Shown here: positions 1-7,973 of the stretch, piece after piece
How the letters are laid out: the number at the start of each line of letters is the position of its first letter
How positions within the stretch are numbered: the first letter of the stretch is position 1
Assembly (NCBI GenBank): GCA_902768605.1
Contig: CACXLY010000015.1
Span: 1-37,443 of the forward strand
DNA length: 37,443 bases
Direction of reading: 5' to 3'
Source of the DNA: an uncultured Bacteroidales bacterium
GTDB taxonomy: Bacteria > Bacteroidota > Bacteroidia > Bacteroidales > Bacteroidaceae
The notes under the pieces: model-generated
Seen by the model: only the letters and a program-made list of their open reading frames with translations
Database searches by the model: none
Told to the model about the DNA's origin: nothing
Position numbers and translations under genes: made by a program

Positions 1-72
1 TATCTATTTTCACAGTACCTTCTATCACCTCTCTCAGTACAAGTCACTCTGTTTCTGTCATTCCAAGCCTGA

Positions 73-88
73 TTAATTCGCGAATTAA
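73..88. repeat. Perfect 16-bp palindrome
   Basis: TTAATTCGCGAATTAA is a perfect inverted repeat with no loop. It lies in the AT-rich stretch at the left edge, where I see no convincing gene. It could be an operator-type site or chance. The rest of 1-166 holds nothing I can identify. Confidence 0.4.
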
Positions 89-166
89 AGTTGAAAAGGT
101 AAATAGAGTATTGCTATATATCCTGATAGTCATCGTATCAGCCACGGAATGTGCCGGAAAAACGGT

Positions 167-355
167 TTACTCCTTCAGCAGGACGTATTGTCTGGGAACT
201 TTCCTGAGGCGTTCCTGCATCTGATAACGGCGGCTTTTGGAGGTATAGATCTCGATGCTTCGTGGGGGATAGATGTCTATGAGGTCAGGGAACTGAGCTT
301 TTCGTGAGGTGGACTGGAGGAGGAGCGAGGCTCGGCAGGTGGTCTTGTTATCCAT
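167..355 (-). CDS. Small hypothetical ORF, 62 aa (doubtful)
   Basis: A 62-codon frame rich in Arg, Lys and Ser, with no signal peptide, membrane segment or motif I recognise. It sits downstream of the broken ispG on the same strand, separated by about 130 bp that include a heptamer repeat. Nothing shows that it is translated; it could be chance or the remnant of an older gene. I list it because 1-485 otherwise holds no gene. Confidence 0.2.
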   Translation of the reverse strand: MDNKTTCRASLLLQSTSRKAQFPDLIDIYPPRSIEIYTSKSRRYQMQERLRKVPRQYVLLKE

Positions 356-442
356 CCACTCGCGACCGTTAAATAATCATAATGGAATGTTAAGAGTAAA
401 CAAGAAGTTTTTATGGACGTTAAAACAAAACGTGAATCGTTA

Positions 443-491
443 ATTATGCACTATGGACTATGCACTATGAACTATGAATTATGAACTATGC
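443..491. repeat. Heptanucleotide array (ACTATGA-type), seven units
   Basis: Seven consecutive 7-bp units of the type ACTATGA/ACTATGC/ATTATGA. The stop codon of ispG (486-488) falls inside the array. The same heptamer occurs in the opposite orientation at 29,001-29,028. Confidence 0.75.
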
Positions 492-1657
492 ACTGGTCCC
501 GAGGTCCTTGTCGATGAAGGCGATGAGGCGTTCCACGGCTTCCTCCTCAGGGATGTTCTTCTCGATACATTCCTTATTCTTATATAAAGAGACCTTGCCT
601 CGAGCTGCGCCCACGTAGCCATAATCGGCATCGGCCATCTCGCCTGGACCATTGACGATGCAACCCATGATGCCTATCTTGAGCGTCTTGTAGCGAGCGT
701 CTGTTTTGGCTTTCTCCTCGACAGCAGCCTTGATGCGACGAATCGTAAGTCATAGAGCGTGCGTCCGCAGCCCGGGCAGGAGATGTACTCCGTCTTGTGC
801 ATCTGCACGCGAGCCGCTTGCAGGATGCTTTGGGCAACAGGAATCTCGCATTCAGGCTCTTCGCTGAGCGACACTCGAATGGTGTCGCCGATGCCGTCGA
901 TGAGCAAGGCACCGATGCCTACAGCACTCTTCAGCCTGCCGTCCTCGCCCTCGCCGGCTTCCGTCACGCCCAGGTGCAAGGGATAGTCCATGCCTTCCTT
1001 CTCCATCTGCTGACAGAGCAGGCGAACGCTCTGCACCATGATGACTGTGTTCGAAGCCTTGATGCTTACCACGACATCGCGGAACTGCTCACGCTCGCAG
1101 ATGCGGAGGAACTCCATGCACGACTCGACGATGCCTGCCGGCGTGTCGCCGTAGCGGGACATAATGCGGTCGGAGAGCGAGCCGTGGTTCACGCCAATAC
1201 GGATGGCTGTGCCGTGCTCGCGACATATATTAAGGAAGCGGCAGAAGCGCTCGTCCAGCCTTGCGAGTTCTTGCTTGTACTCCTCGTCTGTGTATTCCAG
1301 CGTCTTGAACTGGCGGGCCGGGTCGACATAGTTGCCCGGATTGATGCGCACCTTCTCGACAATCGTGGCAGCCACATCGGCCACATTCGGGTTGAAGTGT
1401 ACGTCGGCGCAGAGCGGCACGTCGCCATAGCCACGTGCCGTCAGCCCGGCCTTGATGTTGCGTAGGTTCTCAGCCTCGCGCGTGCCTTGCGTGGTGAGGC
1501 GAACAAGCTGTCCGCCAGCCTCGATGATGCGTATGGCCTGCGCGATGCAGCCTTCCGTGTCGAGCGTCGAACAAGTCGTCATGCTCTGCACAGCCACGCG
1601 GTTCTCGCCACCAATGCGCAGCTTGCCTATCTTTACTTCGTGTGTCTTGCGTCTCAT
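486..1657 (-). pseudogene. ispG: 4-hydroxy-3-methylbut-2-enyl diphosphate synthase (IspG/GcpE), frameshifted
   Basis: IspG makes HMBPP from MEcPP in the non-mevalonate isoprenoid pathway, using a [4Fe-4S] cluster. The frame starting at 1657 gives a good TIM-barrel half (LCADVHFNP, VRINPGNYVD, GVTEAGEGEDGR) and runs to [11 protein letters not shown], which holds two cluster Cys. It then leaves frame near 746-749 and stops at 674. The correct C-terminus continues in another frame through IRRIKAA to [10 protein letters not shown], which holds the third Cys and the Glu ligand, and ends at 486. Compared with remembered Bacteroides sequence (DLQST), about 7 nt are missing. Repaired, the protein would be about 392 aa, near the E. 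coli length, and it lacks the large central insertion I recall in Bacteroides. Intact dxr in this window suggests the pathway is used, so an assembly error or a very recent mutation is likely. Confidence 0.88.
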
Positions 1658-1675
1658 GTGAAATGTTTATTATTG

Positions 1676-1730
1676 AGAAGATAGAAGAAGACAGATGAAG
1701 ATAGAAGAAGATAGAAGAAGATAGATGACG
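1676..1730. repeat. GA-rich imperfect tandem repeat
   Basis: Repeated GAAGATAGAAGA-type units lie between ispG and purE. The rest of this 162-bp gap (1731-1819) shows no feature I recognise. Confidence 0.6.
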
Positions 1731-1819
1731 TTTGCTTTAGCCCTCTGGCATCCAAACGGTATCGTCCTTTATCTTCGCCGCAGAAAGCGGCATATCTTCT
1801 TCTAACTCCTTTATCTACT

Positions 1820-2326
1820 TCAGTTTGTCTTAAATTTATATTTCACTTCCTTCAGTTCCTCGTTTGCCTTGACAATCTTCTCCTTGAGGCCCTGCTTGTA
1901 GTTGCGAAGTTTCTCTGCTAGTTCTGTGTCGCTCAAGGCAAGCATCTCGGCAGCAAGGATGGCTGCATTCTGTGCACCATTCACGCCGACGGTGGCAACA
2001 GGGATGCCGGGAGGCATCTGTATGATGCTCAGCATGGCGTCGAGGCCGTCGAGCATTCCCTTGATGGGGACGCCGATGACGGGCAACGTCGTGCTGGCCG
2101 CCACTACGCCAGGCAGAGCTGCTGCCATGCCTGCTCCTGCAATGATGACCTTCAGTCCACGCTCTTCAGCCGAGCGTGCAAAGGCTTCAACTTCCTGAGG
2201 TGTACGATGAGCGGAGAAAGCGTTCATCTCGAAAAAAATGCCCATTTCATCGAGAAATTTGGCTGCTTTCTCCATAACGGGCAGGTCGCTTGTGCTGCCC
2301 ATAATGATGCTAACGATTGGAGACAT
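1820..2326 (-). CDS. purE: N5-carboxyaminoimidazole ribonucleotide mutase PurE
   Basis: A 168-aa class I PurE, which moves the carboxylate of N5-CAIR to C4 to form CAIR in de novo purine synthesis in the cytoplasm. It carries the N-terminal substrate loop GSTSDLPVME, the catalytic-histidine segment FSAHRTPQEV, the Gly/Ala-rich AGAGMAAALPGVVA and GVNGAQNAAILA. Length is normal for bacterial PurE. The start ATG lies about 60 bp downstream of a well-formed Bacteroidetes promoter (2388-2419). No purK lies beside it here. Ends about 160 bp before ispG on the same strand. Confidence 0.96.
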   Translation of the reverse strand: MSPIVSIIMGSTSDLPVMEKAAKFLDEMGIFFEMNAFSAHRTPQEVEAFARSAEERGLKVIIAGAGMAAALPGVVAASTTLPVIGVPIKGMLDGLDAMLSIIQMPPGIPVATVGVNGAQNAAILAAEMLALSDTELAEKLRNYKQGLKEKIVKANEELKEVKYKFKTN

Positions 2327-2387
2327 AATGGAATTTATTATTTACTTACGAGTTGACTCACTTGCGAAGCATACTTCTATCGCGCTA

Positions 2388-2419
2388 CAAAGTTAAGCTT
2401 TTTTCTCCAACCCTCCAAA
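2388..2419 (-). promoter_or_regulatory. Bacteroidetes-type promoter for purE
   Basis: On the minus strand, TTTG (2419-2416) is followed after exactly 20 bp by TAACTTTG (2395-2388). This matches the -33/-7 pattern of the Bacteroidetes primary sigma factor. The start codon of purE is about 60 bp downstream. Confidence 0.75.
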
Positions 2420-2502
2420 TCATACACCCCAAAATGCAATAAAATCTATGATAGATGGCAAAAGAGAGAATGGGGCAAGGCGCAGCGATGCCGCTGAGTG
2501 TC

Positions 2503-5301
2503 CTACCGCGGACTGCCCAACAGCTTCCTCTGCTCCGCGCCCGACGTGCTGACCTTGATGTATATGCTGCCCAGCGGACGCGAGGTCTTGATGCCGCTCA
2601 GGGTATAATAGCTGATGTTCTTTAGTTCTTCATCCCGAATAGCAGGCGGCAGAGCATTCACGCCCGAGTTGACAGGTCTGTCGTAGGAGGTCGGGATGCT
2701 GGCAGTCCCGATGGAGGGATGGTAGAACGTCCATATTCCGTTTCCGCCATCTGGATACCGCCCAACGCTTTCCTTCGGCGAATGACTGTCATACCGCAGG
2801 GAATCGCTCCATTCGCCATTTGCCGATTGCAGATACAAGGTGCTGTTATCAGTGTTTTTCAGTTTGAAGGGAAGATGCAGTTGTGTTATTGAAGGCTTTC
2901 CATCGCACCATACGACCAGATGCTCGCCGGGCTGAATGATTGTACTGACTTCGCCCGAAGTATAGATTTGATATTTGGTGGGACTATTCTTATCGTCACT
3001 AAAGAACCATCTGGCTACATCAATAGGTTCTGGCCCTCGGTTATACAGTTCAATCCAGTCAGCCCGCTTGCCGTAGTCGTTCACATAGATGTCGTTGGCA
3101 GCGCTGACCTCGTTGATGCAGAGGGGCGAGATGTCGGGATCCCGTTGCTCGTCATAGACGGCCGTATAGTTGCCGCCGGCTGCAATCAGACACTCTGCCT
3201 CGTGGCTCAACCACTTGCCCTGTTGGTCCTTCCACCCGATGAAACGATAGCCATCGGCAGAGTTTGTGGACAAAGAAACAGGGCCGAAGAGCACGCCGTC
3301 GAACAGGCTGAAAGGCACGTCCATGCCGTCTATCTGAATCCTTGTAAATGGGCAGTTCGTGTTGATGCTCACATGAATGCTGTCGGAGAGAGCGTATGAC
3401 TTCATCAGAGCTTGCATGCGGGCCTCCCTGTGACTTTCCTCCCACATCGTTTCCTGCAGTTTGCGGTAGGTGGTGGCAGTGTAGCGACTGTCGAAAGCCA
3501 AGGCATCCTTTACCAAGGCGCAGATGCTGTCGGCTATGTGCCGGCAGCGTTCTGGCGTGTAAATACTGCCGTGCAGGATGCAGTAGGCCGTCACAAACTG
3601 CCTGCGGAACGTCTTGTTCTGTTTGAGGTTGCGGTAGAGGGTGATTATTTCATTGCCGTCCAATTGTTCGACGTTGTTGGTATGTTCCCAAGTCAGGTCT
3701 TGGTCGAAGAAGACGAAGTGGAACCTGCCGCCGTCCTGCAAGCGGTAGCCCTTCACGTTGTTGCTGTTCAGCACCCAGTCCCCTGTGCCCGTGTAGCATA
3801 TTGCAGCCATGTAGCGAATGAACTCGTCGAGGTCGAGGAGCTCTGCGATGCCGGTATATCCTTCGTCAGATTCAGCTTCGTAGGACATCTGTATCATCCT
3901 GTCGAATGCTTCGCGCGTGCCTCCCTTTTGATGATAACTGCCGCTGCTGTACTCGAAGGCATCCATCTCGTCGTCGTCGTAACCGTAGTTGGCCTCACCA
4001 TGAAAGCGCCCCGTTGGTTCCCGCACGTTCATCATGGCCAGGTACTTGCCGTTGACGAAGACATGTGCGGGCTGATACTCCTGAGCATCGACATAGAAGT
4101 CACTTGAAGTCAGAACCTGCTGAGTGATGGCATCCATGATGCGCGGCCCGCCGTATGTCCTGTTGTTGTTGCCGCCATTGCGTATCAGCAGCTGCTTGTA
4201 CTCCTGATGAGGCTTGCCTGCGAAGACAGGAAAGCTGAAGTGGCCGTTCCCGTCGTAGAGCTTTTTGGCCTGCAGCTTGAACGATGCCGGCCTGAAGTGT
4301 CGGCTCCATCCACCTGCCACCTCGAAGCATGCCTCCTGATTGATGACCATATTGCCGTCTGCCGTCATATACTCGAAGTTGACAGGACGCTCCCAATCCA
4401 TGTTGAGGTTGGACTTGCCTGTTGAGCCTCGTCCCTGTATGCCGTTCTTGCCATCTACATAGCAACCAATCATGTTGTCGTAGAGATTGTCTGGGTCGGT
4501 TGTGACGGCAACGATGGGCAGATAGTAGTTTCTGTTCTTGTAGATGTAGGTTCGCGTGACCACACTGCTTGGAAGTTTGTCGTCAGCAAACAGGCGCAGC
4601 CGCAACACCGTTGTCTGCGAGACGGGGAAGAGGCCGTCGGAGTTTGTCTGTCCGTTTGAGAGAGTCGGCGTACTGCCATCCGTCGTATAGCGAAGCGTCG
4701 CGCCTTCGGGAATATCGACCTGAACGGAGAAAACTTCGTTGAAGAGCCTTGAGTCGCAGTTGACTTTGGGAGCAGGCAGCATGTCCTGAGCATAAGGTCC
4801 AGCATTGGCTTGGCCTGGAGTGGGAGTGCCGCAATACTGCCACTCGTCTGCCTCCAGATTTACTCTCGCAAAGCTGCAACGTGGGACAGAGGCCGGATAG
4901 GAGAGGGACAAGTCCTGGTTTGTGCCATTCTGGGACAGGAAGAGCATGCCGCCTTTCCTGTTGAGCTTGAACCTCACTTGCTTTGCAGCATCGGGCCCGT
5001 ATTCGCCATCGGCAGCGTTATGGTCGAAGAAGAGTGGCGCATAGCATCCCGGCCTCAGTACATCCTGATCGGTCAGCCTGTGTTTCTTCAGGTTCATGGC
5101 ATCGTCGCTTACGTACCATCCGTTCAGCGAGACATCCGCGTCACCGGCATTGTACACTTCCACCCAACCACCGTAGTTGTTCGAGTGGTCAATCGTCTGG
5201 TCGATGTTCGCCACACAGACTTCCGTGAAGAGAATTGAATTGTTGGCATGTATATGCAATCCTGTTGCGACCAGAAGTACAATAAATAGAATTCTTTTCA
5301 T
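2503..5301 (-). CDS. Secreted lamin-tail / CotH-kinase-family protein
   Basis: A 932-aa exported protein. Residues 1-19 form a signal peptide. A lamin-tail domain follows (about 22-140; GGWVEVYNAGDADVSLNGWYV), then a chitobiase/hexosaminidase C-terminal-like module (about 175-255; LRYTTDGSTPTLSNGQ). A CotH-type region spans about 265-640 (IQGRGSTGKSN, DWERPVNFEY, FFDQDLTW), and a second lamin-tail domain about 725-860 (RADWIELYNRGPEPI). The last ~40 residues (YYTLSGIK...GSIYIKVS) resemble the C-terminal tails of secreted Prevotella proteins, possibly type IX sorting signals. CotH proteins of spore formers phosphorylate coat proteins; the role in Bacteroidetes is unknown. The gene follows a methyltransferase by 24 bp, so the two are probably cotranscribed. 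Confidence 0.85.
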   Translation of the reverse strand: MKRILFIVLLVATGLHIHANNSILFTEVCVANIDQTIDHSNNYGGWVEVYNAGDADVSLNGWYVSDDAMNLKKHRLTDQDVLRPGCYAPLFFDHNAADGEYGPDAAKQVRFKLNRKGGMLFLSQNGTNQDLSLSYPASVPRCSFARVNLEADEWQYCGTPTPGQANAGPYAQDMLPAPKVNCDSRLFNEVFSVQVDIPEGATLRYTTDGSTPTLSNGQTNSDGLFPVSQTTVLRLRLFADDKLPSSVVTRTYIYKNRNYYLPIVAVTTDPDNLYDNMIGCYVDGKNGIQGRGSTGKSNLNMDWERPVNFEYMTADGNMVINQEACFEVAGGWSRHFRPASFKLQAKKLYDGNGHFSFPVFAGKPHQEYKQLLIRNGGNNNRTYGGPRIMDAITQQVLTSSDFYVDAQEYQPAHVFVNGKYLAMMNVREPTGRFHGEANYGYDDDEMDAFEYSSGSYHQKGGTREAFDRMIQMSYEAESDEGYTGIAELLDLDEFIRYMAAICYTGTGDWVLNSNNVKGYRLQDGGRFHFVFFDQDLTWEHTNNVEQLDGNEIITLYRNLKQNKTFRRQFVTAYCILHGSIYTPERCRHIADSICALVKDALAFDSRYTATTYRKLQETMWEESHREARMQALMKSYALSDSIHVSINTNCPFTRIQIDGMDVPFSLFDGVLFGPVSLSTNSADGYRFIGWKDQQGKWLSHEAECLIAAGGNYTAVYDEQRDPDISPLCINEVSAANDIYVNDYGKRADWIELYNRGPEPIDVARWFFSDDKNSPTKYQIYTSGEVSTIIQPGEHLVVWCDGKPSITQLHLPFKLKNTDNSTLYLQSANGEWSDSLRYDSHSPKESVGRYPDGGNGIWTFYHPSIGTASIPTSYDRPVNSGVNALPPAIRDEELKNISYYTLSGIKTSRPLGSIYIKVSTSGAEQRKLLGSPR

Positions 5302-5325
5302 ACGAATTATGTTTTGTTGGTTTGG

Positions 5326-6126
5326 TTACCGCTTCTCTTTATAGCAAAGCAAATACCAGGCGGAAGTGGTAAGGAAATTGCGCAGGTAGGGAATCCGTGC
5401 AAAGAACGTCCACATGCGTCGAGGCTTGAGGTGGAACTTCTGCTTGTAGTGGGGATTGATGAGCCAGAGGGTGCGCTGCAGGATGGTGAAGCCGGCAAGG
5501 GATGCTTGCTGCTCGAAACATTCGACGGACATGCGCGAGGCTCGTATGTTCATCAGTTCGCCTATGTTACTTGTCGTGGCTCCGCTCATTTTCAGCAGGC
5601 ATTTGTAGAGTGGCTTTGGCAGCAAATGGATGAATGGAAGCATGGAGGCAAAACCGATGCTGATTTGCTGATGACCGCCGAAAGGGTTCTGCCAAGCTGG
5701 AAAGCCAAAGAAGACGATGCCGCCCTGTCGGAGGAAGGGCTTGATGTGAAGCATGAAGGTTTGTTTGCGAGTGGGCTCGATATGTTCTATCACATCGTGG
5801 ACAAGAATAAGGTCGTAGCGCTCTGCCTCGCTCTTTGGCTCTTCTGTAAGGATGAAGTCTTGGCAAACGAACGTGCCTTGTCGGTGGTGCTCCCCGAAAA
5901 AAGTGCGGGCTTCATCGATGCGCTTCTGATAGATGTCTATGCCTGTCACTTGGCATCCCTTTTCAGAGAAAGGAAGCAGATTGCCGCCCTCGCCACAGCC
6001 TATTTCCAGAACGCGAGAGGATGGCGTCAGCGTGATGTACGGTTGCAGGTAGTTCCAGTAGAATTCGTGTGCGGTGTTTGCCAGCTCGCAGAAGTACAGT
6101 CTGCGGTTCAGATGTCGTTGCTGCAT
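5326..6126 (-). CDS. Class I SAM-dependent methyltransferase
   Basis: A Rossmann-fold methyltransferase of about 266 aa. The SAM-binding motif is VLEIGCGEGGNLLPF, followed by an acidic motif II (VTGIDIYQKRI) and HDVIEHIEP, as in UbiE/Methyltransf_11-type enzymes. The C-terminal ~100 residues are basic and hydrophobic with no clear membrane span. The substrate cannot be read from the sequence. I chose the ATG at 6126 (MQQRHLNRR) because the fold begins shortly after it; an in-frame ATG at 6174 would add 16 residues with no obvious family match. It lies between the sigma-barrel fusion and the CotH gene on the same strand. Confidence 0.85.
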   Translation of the reverse strand: MQQRHLNRRLYFCELANTAHEFYWNYLQPYITLTPSSRVLEIGCGEGGNLLPFSEKGCQVTGIDIYQKRIDEARTFFGEHHRQGTFVCQDFILTEEPKSEAERYDLILVHDVIEHIEPTRKQTFMLHIKPFLRQGGIVFFGFPAWQNPFGGHQQISIGFASMLPFIHLLPKPLYKCLLKMSGATTSNIGELMNIRASRMSVECFEQQASLAGFTILQRTLWLINPHYKQKFHLKPRRMWTFFARIPYLRNFLTTSAWYLLCYKEKR

Positions 6127-6203
6127 CGTCTTTTCTTGTTTTGTTTCTCTATAGGGATAGATACCACAAAGCAAGAAAAGACTGCACTACTTCAGAAGGA
6201 AAA

Positions 6204-7850
6204 CTACCATGTTATGCGGATTCCCAATGGCAGGGAGAACGTGAAGGGATGTTCAGAATGGCAGGTCTCGATGTCGCTGCCCGTCGGGATGTAGTATTGC
6301 AGGCTTGGCTCAGCAAAGAAGCCGACGTGGGGCGTGAGGTTGTACTGCAAGCCGAGGCCTGTGCCTATCGACCACTGCAGCGGAGCATGGAGCGTAGATT
6401 TCTCTTCCAGTTCTTTCATGCCGTTCACGAAATAACTTGTACTGAGCGGAGCATAGACAGGTACCTCCAACTTTGCGCCAAGACTTCCGTAGAGGCTCCA
6501 TCGCCTTACATTATATATATTATAAGAGGCCTTTAGCGGTATGCCGAGGTAATGGATGGTCTGCTGTTCGTGGACGGCGTTGCCGCCTGTGCCTATTTCG
6601 GATTCTGATTTCAAACGGTTATAGGTCAAGCCTGTCTCAAGGCCGAAGCGATGTGTCAGTCTGTACTTCAAGGCAAACGAGAAGGTGACGGGCATGAAGT
6701 GGTGAGTCTTACGCTCAATCATATCCGTACCAGGCAGAGCAGCGTTGTTTTGGGCAATCTTCAACAATATACCCTGTTTCTTGAAGTCACCGTCGAGGAC
6801 TCCGCTTTGTAGGGCTTCGGCATAGTCGCTCCAATTGTCGAAGGAGCGGATAGGCGGGACTTCTCCCGTTGTCACTTCTATCATCTCTGTTTCTGTGAAT
6901 GTAAACGGACGGCTGTAGTTCTGTTCGCCCATGCTGCCCGAGTATGCCAAATCCAGCGACCACTTTTGCCCTTTGCTCTCTACCTCTATAGGCTTTTCTG
7001 GGAACAGTTCAGCAACATGAGTGTCTTTGTCAGGGCGGGGGTCGGGCAGAGGCTTGTTGTCGTGCAAAATGGTTGCCGTGTCGGTCTGCTCCTCATTGTC
7101 GGGAATGGTGTCGGCCACCTCGATGCTGTCCGTCACATGCTGTATGATGGGTGGTACCACTATCCTGACGGTTGTGTTTCTCTGCGTGTCAAGAACAGTA
7201 GGACGTACCTTCGGCTCCTCCTGCTTAGTCACGGTAGGTGTGGACTCTTCTTGCTTGCCAGCTGGCTTGAGGAAGAAGTAGGCAACAGGCAATAGCAAAG
7301 GCAGGAGCCACAGCATCCAATAGTGTGCGAGCGACTTCCGCAGCATCTTCTTCGCCCTTGTCAGCTGCGACGACGACGAATGTGCTGCGATACCCATGAT
7401 TTCGGCTATCTCTTTGTGTGACAACTCTTCAATGACCGCCAGTTTGAACACCTGCCTGTACCCTTTTGGCAAGGCGTCCACGGCAGCCATCAGCTCAGCC
7501 ATTGTCGGCAAAGGCTTTTCTTCTGTCGGTTCCGTTTGCTGGAGCAACTCTTCTTCCCGAAGCGTAGAGAGCGAGAGCATTGCCGGCTCATGATGACGCT
7601 GCTTGTAGCGAAGTGCCACATTGGTCGTGATGCTCGTCAGCCATGCCTCAAAGCGTCGTGGGTCGCGCAGCGAGTCCATTTTGGCAAAGGCTAGCAGGAG
7701 CGCGTCATGTGCCAGCTCTTCAGCAGTCTGGCGGTTGTCCACAATGCGCTGGCAGAGCTTCGTCATCCGTCCGTGATACGCTTCGTATAGCCTTTCGAGG
7801 GCTGCTTTGTCGCTCTGTATGCCTTGCTCTATGAGTTTTTCTATGTCCAT
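6204..7850 (-). CDS. ECF-type sigma factor fused to a TM helix and an outer-membrane beta-barrel
   Basis: A 548-aa single reading frame. Residues 15-85 are sigma-70 region 2 (LERLYEAYHGRMTKLCQRIV; AEELAHDALLLAF). Residues 118-172 are region 4 with its helix-turn-helix (ALPKGYRQVFKL, LSHKEIAEIMGI). A basic stretch (RAKKMLRKS) precedes one membrane helix at about 178-194 (MLWLLPLLLPVAYFFL). A Pro/Glu/Thr-rich linker follows (about 195-292), then alternating amphipathic strands (about 297-548) ending in aromatic Trp, as in OmpW/porin-type barrels. Topology would be cytoplasmic sigma, inner-membrane helix, periplasmic linker, outer-membrane barrel. Bacteroides has dual-membrane-spanning anti-sigma factors with a similar envelope part; here the sigma domains occupy the anti-sigma position. 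Start chosen at 7850 (MDIEKLIEQG); an upstream ATG at 7904 would add 18 unlikely residues. Confidence 0.88.
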   Translation of the reverse strand: MDIEKLIEQGIQSDKAALERLYEAYHGRMTKLCQRIVDNRQTAEELAHDALLLAFAKMDSLRDPRRFEAWLTSITTNVALRYKQRHHEPAMLSLSTLREEELLQQTEPTEEKPLPTMAELMAAVDALPKGYRQVFKLAVIEELSHKEIAEIMGIAAHSSSSQLTRAKKMLRKSLAHYWMLWLLPLLLPVAYFFLKPAGKQEESTPTVTKQEEPKVRPTVLDTQRNTTVRIVVPPIIQHVTDSIEVADTIPDNEEQTDTATILHDNKPLPDPRPDKDTHVAELFPEKPIEVESKGQKWSLDLAYSGSMGEQNYSRPFTFTETEMIEVTTGEVPPIRSFDNWSDYAEALQSGVLDGDFKKQGILLKIAQNNAALPGTDMIERKTHHFMPVTFSFALKYRLTHRFGLETGLTYNRLKSESEIGTGGNAVHEQQTIHYLGIPLKASYNIYNVRRWSLYGSLGAKLEVPVYAPLSTSYFVNGMKELEEKSTLHAPLQWSIGTGLGLQYNLTPHVGFFAEPSLQYYIPTGSDIETCHSEHPFTFSLPLGIRITW

Positions 7851-7973
7851 CGGGAACACATTGCCTCTATTGACATAGATACCTCTTTTATAGAAAGACT
7901 GCACGGGTTGGGAAGATTTTTCTCTGTTTTTTTCTTTTTCTGAAGATGATGAGGCGGAAGATGGGGTGCAGGG

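Noticed and set aside
5314..6294. 326-codon frame antisense to the methyltransferase
   Set aside because: The minus strand codes for a clear SAM methyltransferase; the plus frame has no motif.
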